Assembly: GCA_934255105.1 (NCBI GenBank)
Contig: CAKQNH010000318.1
Coordinates: 1 to 6,100, forward strand
Source: an uncultured Pirellulaceae bacterium
GTDB taxonomy: Bacteria; Planctomycetota; Planctomycetia; Pirellulales; Pirellulaceae
Direction: 5' to 3'
Length of the DNA: 6,100 nucleotides
The notes beneath the pieces are model-generated. The model worked only from the letters and a program-made list of their open reading frames with translations, had not been told where the DNA came from and ran no database searches. Positions 1-5,573 of this stretch are shown here, piece by piece; positions within the stretch are counted from its first letter, which is position 1, and each line of letters begins with the position of its first letter. The position numbers and the translations under genes are program-made.

Positions 1-213
1 CTGGCCACGGGCAAGTGGGTCAAGTGCAAAGTCACCGGGACTGGCTGTTTTGTAGCTGGAACGAAAGTCTGGCTGTCCGCTACGGCAGATCAGTCCACAT
101 TTGATCAGCCACGTAGCGACAGCGACCGCTTCTCATCCACCGGTATCCGCGTGGCAAATTTACGAACACCAGCCACTCGCCGAAGCGACATAGGATTCGA
201 CTTTGCAAAGTAA
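1..213 (+). pseudogene. N-terminal Hint (pretoxin) domain fragment of a polymorphic-toxin/RHS-type protein
   Basis: Frame 1 is open from the window edge and ends at TAA 211-213, giving 70 residues. Residues 14-24 read TGCFVAGTKVW. This is the first block of the Hint/intein-like autoprotease fold that releases C-terminal toxins in RHS and related secreted proteins, and Cys16 (46-48) would be the splice/cleavage nucleophile. The following ~45 residues (Ser/Arg/Asp-rich) are unlike the usual continuation, and the frame stops long before the other Hint blocks. Those blocks appear downstream in another frame, at about 1500-1973. I read this as the end of a large upstream gene that is now truncated or frameshifted. 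A real short Hint-containing C-terminus is possible but would be inactive. The block A match is clear; the pseudogene status is inferred. Confidence 0.62.
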
Positions 214-239
214 TTCCCTTCTCATGGTCCACGTCACAT

Positions 240-521
240 GCCCTGTCAGCCACTCCGCAAAGCTGGAGCGATGCCAATGGTGTGCTCGCTGCGTTCGCTT
301 GGGCCGGGTATCAGGTTGGCCAGTTGTTCCACACGGCGGCTGGCTGGATCGAAGGTGCGGGCGCGTGAGCGGCGTCGGCCCTCTCCAGTGGAGTGGAAGT
401 CGCCGGATCGTTCATTGCCGGATTGATCGACTCCGGCGAAGCCGTGCTGGCTGACTTGCCAGACACGATCTCAAATTTCATCAATACGCTATCGTTTGCG
501 TGTTCAACAGCGTTCGGCTAG
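240..521 (+). pseudogene. Degenerate Ala/Gly-rich coding remnant, probably from the same toxin-gene family
   Basis: Frame 3 (240-521) reads as a plausible protein: residues such as DANGVLAAFAWAGYQVGQLF, then TGA at 366-368, then AASALSSGVEVAGSFIAGLI, ending at TAG 519-521. The helical, small-residue composition resembles the linker found near Hint domains in large RHS-like proteins. The segment after the TGA matches the sequence just before the C-terminal Hint piece at 1293 (shared pattern ASA..S.G.E[VI]AGS[FL]I.GL). No start codon with a ribosome binding site fits, and overlapping ORFs in frames 1 and 2 have unnatural composition. The stop-interrupted frame is seen directly; assignment to the toxin family is inferred from the repeat. 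The A-rich stretch 548-562 after it holds nothing I recognise. Confidence 0.35.
371..425 (+). repeat. Imperfect direct repeat, copy A
   Basis: This segment shares the exact strings ggcgtcggc (371-379) and gccggatcgtt (402-412) with 1292-1349, in the same order and with one codon of length difference between them. Both copies are in frame 3 and encode similar peptides, ASALSSGVEVAGSFIAGL here. The copy ends 175 bases before the antisense Rpn fragment. Confidence 0.6.
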
Positions 522-599
522 GTGGCAAATGGATTGGCTGCTCCAGACTAAAAAAGTTTAAAATCAGGTAGAAACCAATGGCCTTCCCGCTTCGCGTTG

Positions 600-1304
600 T
601 TACTCGCTGGGACGATTGCCGATCTGTTTTCGAAGCGCTTCGATCGTCGCTTGTAAGTCGCTCAGAGTCTTGTCGGCTAGCTCGTCATCGGTAGAGCCTG
701 GAACGCCCAAGATCGACTGAAGAATGCGAATTGTGTTTACCTTTTCCTTAGTTATTCCGCGAGCTTCACCGCGAGCTTCACCGCGAGCTTCACCCTTTTT
801 GATCAATTGGTCGGCAACCGAGCCGGGCTCTGGCTGGACGGGCCAGAATTCTGAGACTAATTCGTTCATCTTCTCTTCACCTACCAGCGGATTTACACTC
901 ATCACATAGACCCTTATCGTATCAAGTAAATCCTTGGCTTGCTGCGGGCTGATTACTTGAGAAAGCACTTGAAACAAAGTCCGTAGCACGGCGTCAAGTT
1001 CTGGCGCTCGGCCATATTTTAACAGCGTCAGAGCCACTTGCAAAATCGGTTCGCCCACCATGGCCGCATCTTCCATGCGGCTGACATCCAGAATCGACAG
1101 CTCCAGCGCTGGCACGTAACGTTTCCAGCTTGCCGGTACAGGAATTAGCTCTGCCAAGCTGCGGCTAGCGCGCCAAGGACTAACTCCATTGTAGATCACC
1201 CACGGAATAATCGGGACCACCGCCTGGCCATTTGCCAAAGCGTTCTCCCAAATGCGGACGATGTATCCCACGATGAAGACGCGGAGGTTTGGGCGTCGGC
1301 GACC
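600..1304 (-). pseudogene. 5'-truncated Rpn-family recombination-promoting nuclease/putative transposase (YhgA-like)
   Basis: The minus-strand frame ends at TAA 602-600 and reads GYIVRIWENAL, VVPIIPWVIYNG, WRASRSLAELIP, then a helical region and a GEARGEARGEARG linker. This is the middle and C-terminal part of the Rpn (PD-(D/E)XK, Transposase_31) family, where the order ..YMVRIWE..LP.I.P.V.Y.G...W.ap.sl is standard. Full members carry about 85 more N-terminal residues with the catalytic Asp/Glu-x-Gln core. Here homology begins only at about 1304-1284, where the plus-strand Hint-gene sequence starts. The frame stays open to a TTG at 1355, but those extra residues are antisense to the toxin gene and do not look Rpn-like. 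All nuclease catalytic residues are missing, so it should be inactive. Intact family members act on DNA and raise RecA-independent recombination. Confidence 0.85.
757..792 (-). repeat. 12-bp tandem repeat, three copies, in the Rpn fragment
   Basis: The unit ccgcgagcttca occurs three times in a row (757-768, 769-780, 781-792). On the minus strand it encodes GEAR repeated, giving GEARGEARGEARG. Because the unit is 12 bp, copy-number change would keep the frame. Short charged Gly repeats at this place are common in Rpn-family proteins, where they link the helical region to the C-terminal tail. Confidence 0.9.
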
Positions 1305-1349
1305 ATCTCTAATGGAAGCGAGATTGCCGGATCGTTGATAACTGGCCTG
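1292..1349 (+). repeat. Imperfect direct repeat, copy B
   Basis: This is the partner of 371-425: ggcgtcggc at 1292-1300 and gccggatcgtt at 1326-1336. It encodes ASATISNGSEIAGSLITGL in frame 3. It starts where Rpn similarity ends on the other strand, so it marks the right junction of the inserted or rearranged segment. Confidence 0.6.
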
Positions 1350-2204
1350 TCGCAATTATTAACCTCTCACCCAGCCCTCTCGCCGCTGCCTGAGAAGCTT
1401 CGATTCCTGCGACTTCCGCTGCCGACTGCCGCCACACCCCACAGCAGAGTGCTGTGGCCCCGGTCTCTCGAGCAATCGACTTGGCAGCTAGCCACCTTCT
1501 CGCTGCAGAAGGATGACGGTAGTTGGATCGACGTCGAGATGATCCGTCCCGCCGAATACTGGCAAGCTCGAGAAGCGGTCCCAGGCAGTTACGTTTTCAT
1601 GGAGTTCCCGGAGCTTGAAGCCTTGGAACTAGCCAAAGTTAAATCGCTTGAGCCTTGCCCAGCGATAGCCGATGGTTCCGGCAATATTGTCACCGCTCGC
1701 ATTGTGACACGGCAGGTTTCAGAGCTTATCGAGATCGAAGTGGTCGGAGGCGAAACGCTCACAGGCACACCCATGCACCCGATCTGGTCCGTCGAGCGGC
1801 AGGACTGGGTTGAGCTTGGCGAATTGGAAGTCGGCGAGCACCTCTCGACCGAAAACGGTCCAGTAGAGATTGTCGCCACGCGCTTACTCACCACTGGTGA
1901 AAGCGTCTACAATCTCGAAGTACATGGCCACCACATTTACCAAGTTACCGAACTTGGCTTGCTGGTGCATAACGCAAACTTCCGTAATTATAAGCTTGCA
2001 GGAAAGAAGCATCCTGAAACCGGAATCCGATTTACGAAGGATGGCTTTCCTGTTTTCAAATCGTCGTATGCAACGCGACTGCCCAAATCGCTTTACAAAT
2101 TACCAATGCTCGGGGACAAAGCACGTTGCCAGGTGTTCCAACCCCACCCGTCAACGTGCTGTGTCCCAGAGCATTCGGTGTCCCCGAGCATTCGTTGGTC
2201 TTAG
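1293..2204 (+). pseudogene. C-terminal Hint (pretoxin) domain plus truncated nuclease-type toxin
   Basis: Frame 3 runs to TAG 2202-2204; the nearest possible start is TTG 1335, with no convincing ribosome binding site. Counted from that TTG, residues 56-68 hold DGSWIDVEMIRPA, residues 144-151 hold the Hint block GTPMHPIW, then VYNLEVHGHHIYQV, and LGLLVHN ends at residue 213 (1971-1973), where such domains self-cleave. The Cys-containing first block is absent; a copy lies at 46-48 in another frame. After VHN, residues 216-256 read FRNYKLAGKKHPETGIRFTK and DGFPVFKSSYATRLPKSLYK. This resembles the start of HNH/EndoVII-type (WHH/LHH) toxins, but the catalytic His region is missing because a palindromic repeat takes over at about 2103. 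The last ~34 residues are read-through of that repeat. It is a broken toxin cassette. No immunity gene is visible downstream. Confidence 0.8.
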
Positions 2205-2217
2205 TCCCGCGCTTGCG
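2103..2217. repeat. Palindromic repeat element (MITE-like) with inverted termini
   Basis: Left arm 2105-2128 (aatgctcggggacaaagcac + gttg) is matched in inverted orientation by 2152-2175 with two mismatches. Its outer 12 bases recur exactly inverted at 2181-2192 (tccccgagcatt), so there is one left and two right arms around a ~23-base loop. The ends accaatgctcgg and ccgagcattcgttggt are inverted with a 3-4 base difference. The right limit (about 2217) is inferred from where unrelated coding sequence begins. No transposase is present, so it would be a non-autonomous element or an extragenic palindrome. It interrupts the toxin frame on its left and adjoins a foreign gene fragment on its right. 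Confidence 0.7.
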
Positions 2218-2307
2218 AGAATTTCCCAGAAATATCATCTTTCTCAGACTAGCAACCTGACGGCGAACGTAAAAGAGGGCGAGAATACCTTCGATTTCAA
2301 GCTCTGA
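2218..2307 (+). pseudogene. C-terminal fragment of a transthyretin-like/carboxypeptidase-regulatory-like small protein
   Basis: Frame 1 ends at TGA 2305-2307 and reads RISQKYHLSQTSNLTANVKE then GENTFDFKL. The pattern [IL]P.KY....TS.LTa.V..GeN...F.L is typical of the last strands of the small beta-sandwich lipoproteins annotated as carboxypeptidase-regulatory-like or transthyretin-like, which are very common in planctomycetes. Only about 29 residues remain and the 5' part is lost at the palindromic element, so it cannot be expressed as a protein. The match is from memory of family style and is short, hence moderate confidence. Confidence 0.45.
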
Positions 2308-2332
2308 TATATCCACTCGGGAACCTGTCTTT

Positions 2333-2353
2333 GAGGAGTCGGCAGATTGAGGA
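2333..2353 (+). promoter_or_regulatory. Two candidate ribosome binding sites that decide the LVIVD gene start
   Basis: GAGGAG at 2333-2338 sits 8 bases before TTG 2347. GAGGA at 2349-2353 sits 5 bases before ATG 2359. Both are in the same frame and differ by four residues. The ATG is preferred by codon, the TTG by a slightly stronger Shine-Dalgarno match. Confidence 0.5.
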
Positions 2354-2358
2354 ATTGC

Positions 2359-3489
2359 ATGTTTAGAGTCTTGCTCCATAACCTCTGCGCACGTCGCACG
2401 CATGCCTGCAAGGCAAAAACGGTTGCGGATCTGGCGCGTTTGGGGATTGTTTTCTCGGCGTTGGTCAGCCTCGCCGTTTCCGCCGGAGAGTCCCGTTCCG
2501 CTGAACCGCCGTTTGTGGGTCAGCTTGTCGACAATGTCCTTTTGAGAGGTGTGGAAGATGTCTATCTGGACGGAGACCGTGCGTATCTCCCCTGCCGGGA
2601 AGGCCGCCGTCTTACGATTTGTTCGATCAAATCCGCGACTCATCCGGAAATCCTGGGCACGTTCACCCATCCGGAACTGGATCAGGCGGCGGGCTTCGCG
2701 CTGGATGGGAACACCGTTTACCTCGGCTCCCACAGCAACCACAAGTTGTTCATTCTCGACGTCTCGGACGCCGCGAACACCAAGATGCTCGGCAAGGTGT
2801 TGATCGGCACCGAGAAGGGACCGGGGGGACTTTTCAAGGAGGCGTATCGCGACGGATATTGTTATGTCGCGTTGCTGCAGGCCAAGCGATTGTACGATGC
2901 GGATGTGCGCGACAAGGCTCACCCGCACGTCGTCAGCGAAGTTCAGGTCACCACCGATGATGACGGCCCCTTCAGCGTAATGTTGCATGACCAGTATGCC
3001 CTCGTGGGAACGCTGTTCGGCCACAACAACCGGCTCGCGGTCGTGGACATCCGGAATCCGCTGCAACCGCGACTGGTGCATGCGTTACTGGACCCCGATC
3101 TCTGCCAGGTGAGTGGAAAGCTTGTAAGCGACCGGTATATCGCCGTGTGTTGGAATGAGAACTCGCTGTTGATCATCAACCTCTCCGACGTGGCCAATCC
3201 GTACATTGAGGGGAAACTGGTCGATGCCCGGCTGGGAAAGCCGAATCGCCTGGAAGTGGTGGGAGATCGGGCTTACATGCCGATGGTCGAGGGCAACGGC
3301 ATCGCCGTGGCCGATATTTCCGACCCGTCGAATCCCCGCTTTGTCACTTCGTTTGTCCATCCTGTCTTGAAAAAGGCTTACGGGATTGCCGCGCGTGGCG
3401 ACCTGTTGTTTGTCGGAGCAAGGGCAGGGAACAGCCTAGTGGTCATGAATCGACGGAAGCTCGAACCAGGAACGCGCAGTGCGGAATGA
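2359..3489 (+). CDS. Secreted LVIVD-repeat (beta-propeller-like) protein
   Basis: The product is 376 residues from ATG 2359 to TGA 3487-3489. A long basic N-region (about 1-27) precedes a hydrophobic segment (LGIVFSALVSLAVSA, 28-42), which looks like a Sec signal peptide cleaved near Ala42 or Ala48. The rest consists of about six to seven ~42-residue units with the LVIVD signature: V.GDRAYLP...G..., LFILDVSDAANTKMLGKV, LAVVDIRNPLQPRLVHAL, LLIINLSDVANPYIEGKL, IAVADISDPSNPRFVTSF, LVVMNRRKL. Such repeats fold into a propeller found in secreted or cell-surface proteins, probably for binding; no catalytic motif is visible. It stands alone, with broken genes upstream and a tRNA downstream on the same strand. 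TTG 2347 is a possible alternative start. The family assignment is strong; the ligand or role is unknown. Confidence 0.87.
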   Translation: MFRVLLHNLCARRTHACKAKTVADLARLGIVFSALVSLAVSAGESRSAEPPFVGQLVDNVLLRGVEDVYLDGDRAYLPCREGRRLTICSIKSATHPEILGTFTHPELDQAAGFALDGNTVYLGSHSNHKLFILDVSDAANTKMLGKVLIGTEKGPGGLFKEAYRDGYCYVALLQAKRLYDADVRDKAHPHVVSEVQVTTDDDGPFSVMLHDQYALVGTLFGHNNRLAVVDIRNPLQPRLVHALLDPDLCQVSGKLVSDRYIAVCWNENSLLIINLSDVANPYIEGKLVDARLGKPNRLEVVGDRAYMPMVEGNGIAVADISDPSNPRFVTSFVHPVLKKAYGIAARGDLLFVGARAGNSLVVMNRRKLEPGTRSAE

Positions 3490-3700
3490 ACTTGGCCTGC
3501 GACCTTCTCGAGAGCGGGCCGAAATACTACTGCACTACATCGCAGACGTACAAAGGGAGATGAACTGATATGCCATACCAGCTCTGCCCACGCCGGAACG
3601 CTCACGCCTTGCGCCACTTCATGAGACACCTGCCTTTCGGTGCGTTCGGAAACACCTTCTTCCAGCGTACTTCCGTCGATACCTTGGAAAAAAAAGCGGG

Positions 3701-3717
3701 GCAGCCAGCAAGGCTGC
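3701..3717. other. Perfect 6-bp hairpin between an A-run and a T-run
   Basis: gcagcc (3701-3706) pairs with ggctgc (3712-3717) around the loop agcaa. An eight-A run lies at 3688-3695 and TTTT at 3721-3724. On the minus strand the hairpin is followed after about 5 bases by eight T's; on the plus strand by GGG then four T's. It may act as a weak, possibly bidirectional terminator for the LVIVD gene, but the gaps between stem and T-run are not ideal. Confidence 0.3.
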
Positions 3718-3816
3718 GGGTTTTCGGATGGCCTACCCTATCCCCGCCTGCTATTATTAGAGCCTCAGCGACGCAAAGCTAGCAGGCAATTGGAAGCAAA
3801 CTGGAAGCAGCCCATC

Positions 3817-3844
3817 TTGGCTGACACCAGATAAACGCCATAAA
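3817..3844 (+). promoter_or_regulatory. Weak sigma70-like promoter candidate for the tRNA
   Basis: TTGGCT (3817-3822) and CATAAA (3839-3844) are separated by 16 bases, each matching the consensus hexamer at four of six positions. Transcription would start about 20-25 bases before the tRNA. Position is the main support; planctomycete promoters are poorly defined. Confidence 0.22.
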
Positions 3845-3873
3845 CCCTGCAGCAACAAGGCTTTACGTCACGC

Positions 3874-3947
<74 letters not shown>

Positions 3948-3949
3948 CT

Positions 3950-3989
3950 CGGTTTCACCCAATAAATCATTGAGTGAGACCGCTTTTTT
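3950..3989 (+). terminator. Rho-independent terminator of the tRNA
   Basis: cggtttcac (3950-3958) pairs with gtgagaccg (3974-3982; one G-U), and the inner caat/attg extends the stem. C and six T's follow (3984-3989). It begins three bases after the tRNA discriminator base, so the tRNA is probably a single-gene transcript. Confidence 0.75.
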
Positions 3990-4002
3990 GGGTCTTTGCT
4001 AA

Positions 4003-4040
4003 ACTGGGGTCGAAACACACACGACCCCAGTACGACCCCA
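4003..4040. repeat. Perfect 10-bp inverted repeat with a third half-copy
   Basis: actggggtcg (4003-4012) and cgaccccagt (4022-4031) form a perfect stem around a 9-base loop (aaacacaca). The string cgacccca occurs again at 4033-4040, giving a direct repeat of the right arm 11 bases on. There is no T-run, so it is unlikely to be a terminator. Lying between a tRNA 3' end and an integrase-like remnant, it could be a recombinase arm-type or operator site; that role is inferred from position only. Confidence 0.6.
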
Positions 4041-4088
4041 GGCTGACGGAATGAGAGAACTGAAAAGCTAGCTAGTCATCACAACTAG

Positions 4089-4311
4089 CAGTCGAGGAAT
4101 CTCAAGGCGAAAGCAGCGCGTCAGGTTAAAAACCCCGTCAAATCCACAAAAGCAGCCACCAGTAAGGCCAACGTCGCGAAGCCGGCTGGCAGGAGTGCCA
4201 ACGAAAAGCCAACCGAGGCGACATGCCCCATCTACAAGCACGCTAACGGCCAATGGTGCAAGACTACCGAACCGCTCTGTCAGTTTTTTGGTTGTAAACG
4301 GTGCAACGAGA
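4089..4311 (+). pseudogene. N-terminal remnant of a phage-type integrase (tyrosine recombinase family)
   Basis: After TAG 4086-4088 frame 3 reads a Lys/Ala/Arg-rich stretch (QSRNLKAKAARQVKNPVKST and so on), then CPIYKHANGQWCKTTEPLCQ followed by FFGCKRC. The segment P.[YF].HANGQW.K......FFG is like the start of many planctomycete site-specific integrases, which begin with a basic tail and then PL.pH.nGqW.KKirGk.hyFG. There is no start codon in the frame, the SAM-like and catalytic Arg/His/Tyr domains are absent, and similarity fades by about 4311. Immediate proximity to a tRNA 3' end, a classic integration site, supports the call. The short match is recalled rather than searched, so confidence is limited. 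Confidence 0.5.
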
Positions 4312-4432
4312 ACATACAGACGCCGTTAAGCTCGCGTCTACTGAGGACTAGGACAGGGCGCGGCTTGGTGGCTGGCGTCCTGCCGTCCCTGAGTCTGAAG
4401 ATTTCACCCTTCCCCGGTGACTTGGCCAAGGT
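4312..4432. other. Unassigned spacer
   Basis: This lies between the integrase-like remnant and the small minus-strand ORF. I see no gene, hairpin or repeat that I can support here. Confidence 0.4.
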
Positions 4433-4687
4433 TTACAGCTCCCGATATGCAGAAACGCTCGCGCGTTGCCAGCTTCGCTGTTCAAACCAGTCCGCAACGT
4501 CTTCAACACACTCGCGATACTTAGGGATGTTGTGAATTGTGAAGTCGGCCGCCGGACAATTCTCGATCCACTTCTCGAACTCTGGGGTACGGTCATTCCA
4601 AATAGTCCGCGCCTTGAGCAGCATTTCATCCAGATGGTCCGCTGAGTCGAAGTCGCCCCGCTGATGCAAAGCATCTCGCTGCGGCAA
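4433..4687 (-). CDS. Small hypothetical protein or gene remnant
   Basis: The frame gives 84 codons from TTG 4687 with a stop directly upstream (TAG 4690-4688). I do not recognise the family. The translation looks protein-like: Asp/Glu, Trp and Phe are spread as in a soluble helical domain, for example DSADHLDEMLLKARTIWNDR and VEDVADWFEQRSW. The overlapping 115-codon ORF in another frame (4348-4695) is Ser/Arg-rich and looks like a shadow. There is no ribosome binding site before the TTG and no in-frame ATG near the N-terminus, so it may be the 3' piece of a lost gene rather than a working one. It lies 17 bases after the phosphatase gene on the same strand and could be read through from it. 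Confidence 0.35.
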   Translation of the reverse strand: MPQRDALHQRGDFDSADHLDEMLLKARTIWNDRTPEFEKWIENCPAADFTIHNIPKYRECVEDVADWFEQRSWQRASVSAYREL

Positions 4688-4704
4688 CTACCCAAATACT
4701 GGAA

Positions 4705-5565
4705 TCATAACCCTGGCGCATAATGTTGCAGGCCGGCTAACACGCCACTGGTAGCAGGGGCGGGGGCGGCAAACAGGCGATCGGACCAGCCTGCCTGCGC
4801 GTGCGCGGCTCGAGCGGCGGCCAATACGGCCGCATCTGCATTGGCAACGATGATCGAACGATAGCCCGCCGCAAACACCGCAGCGTCGTTGCCTGAATCT
4901 CCCGCATATAGAATCGCGCGACGATCGATCGAATTCTCCTGGGCCCACCAGTTGATGGCATAAGCCTTGGTGACGCGCTTAGGAAGCAGGTCAATTAGTC
5001 CGTCTCCAGTAAACGGATCGCGACTAGCAACCATCGTGTAGGGCGCGCTGCTGTCGAGCAAGTGCTGAGTAACGCGGCGCGCAACATCAGCTATTACATC
5101 GTGGTCGACGTAGTAGCTGAGCTTAAACTGCGATTGCTTCTCCTCTTCCTGCGGGCGCAAGCCGCCGATGGACCGCAGTTGATCAGCCAGCTCCGCGACT
5201 CCGAAACCACCGAGAATGCTCTGCAAGTGCTCAGCGTACTGGTCGACCAGCGGGTAGTTGGCAGGGCTGGCTGTCAACGTGGAAGGAGAAGTCGCGGGAG
5301 AAGAGTCCGCACGTGCGGACTCCGCTGGTGCGTAGCGATAGATGGACGTGCCGACATCGCCAATAATCCAAGCTGGCTGAGGTAGCCGGGCGCGATCCAT
5401 GACGGCCAGAATCGAAGCCAAGTGACGGCCGGTAACGAACAGCAAGTCCATGCCCGCGCGCATAAGATGCTGGCGGATCTTGGGCAGGTCTTCCATGTTC
5501 TGGGCGTTGCCATCGAGCGGTATGAGGGTCCCGTCGAGGTCGCTGGCCAGTAATTGAGGTGTCAC
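4705..5565 (-). CDS. HAD-superfamily (IIB) sugar phosphatase, sucrose-phosphatase type
   Basis: This is a 286-residue enzyme from GTG 5565. Motif I is ASDLDGTL, with Asp9 as nucleophile and Asp11 as acid/base. Motif II is LLFVTGR (Thr45). Lys200 in DLLPKRVTKAYAINWW is motif III, and AGDSGND (221-227) is motif IV, binding Mg2+. The stretch LFVTGRHL, LPQPAWIIGDVGTSIY and the LLPKRVTKA segment match the sucrose-6-phosphate phosphatase (S6PP) family, which removes phosphate from sucrose-6F-phosphate; related members act on glucosyl- or mannosylglycerate phosphates. All catalytic residues are present. An Ala/Ser/Pro-rich linker (79-103) interrupts the cap and contains a perfect palindrome in the DNA. 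TTG 5577, overlapping the upstream stop as TTGA, is an alternative start; the frame stays open to 5661. No partner synthase is visible. Confidence 0.88.
   Translation of the reverse strand: MTPQLLASDLDGTLIPLDGNAQNMEDLPKIRQHLMRAGMDLLFVTGRHLASILAVMDRARLPQPAWIIGDVGTSIYRYAPAESARADSSPATSPSTLTASPANYPLVDQYAEHLQSILGGFGVAELADQLRSIGGLRPQEEEKQSQFKLSYYVDHDVIADVARRVTQHLLDSSAPYTMVASRDPFTGDGLIDLLPKRVTKAYAINWWAQENSIDRRAILYAGDSGNDAAVFAAGYRSIIVANADAAVLAAARAAHAQAGWSDRLFAAPAPATSGVLAGLQHYAPGL
5303..5322. repeat. Perfect 20-bp palindrome inside the phosphatase gene
   Basis: gagtccgcacgtgcggactc is its own reverse complement. It falls in the low-complexity cap linker of the phosphatase and encodes ESARADS in that frame. 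It may be a remnant of a small palindromic repeat that landed in frame; within this window it occurs once. Confidence 0.85.
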
Positions 5566-5573
5566 GATTTCTT

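Larger units (their letters stand above)
3490..3873. other. Gene-free interval between the LVIVD gene and the tRNA
   Basis: The short ORFs here (for example ATG 3570, 70 codons, with AGGGAGA at 3554-3560) have Arg/Pro/Ala-rich, non-conserved-looking translations and overlap one another in different frames, so I do not call them. The interval holds one hairpin (3701-3717), a short near-duplicate ttggaagcaaac/ctggaagcagcc around 3790-3813, and a weak promoter candidate for the tRNA. Confidence 0.5.

Noticed and set aside
203..454. Plus-strand ORFs at 203-454 and 238-426
   Set aside because: They are Arg/Cys/Ser-rich with no ribosome binding site. Frame 3 across the same bases gives the more natural, repeat-matching peptide.
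1305..1355. Extending the Rpn gene to the TTG at 1355
   Set aside because: The extra residues are antisense to the toxin-gene repeat and show no family similarity. A full Rpn protein would need about 85 different residues there.
1..2204. Trans-splicing split intein
   Set aside because: There is no extein-like host protein on either side, the frames have stops, and the C-terminal sequence matches a toxin-releasing Hint domain, so decay is the simpler reading.
1870..2307. Plus-strand ORF of 145 codons overlapping the toxin piece
   Set aside because: Its first part is an out-of-frame reading of the Hint domain. Only the last ~30 codons after the palindromic element look genuine, and those are listed separately.
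2056..3081. Long minus-strand ORF (341 codons) opposite the LVIVD gene
   Set aside because: It runs antisense through the LVIVD repeats, the palindromic element and the toxin remnant. Its composition is that of a shadow frame in GC-rich DNA and it crosses unrelated units.
3570..3834. Two small ORFs between the LVIVD gene and the tRNA
   Set aside because: They overlap in different frames, have Arg/Pro-rich translations and no recognisable domain. The ATG at 3570 has only a distant purine-rich stretch.
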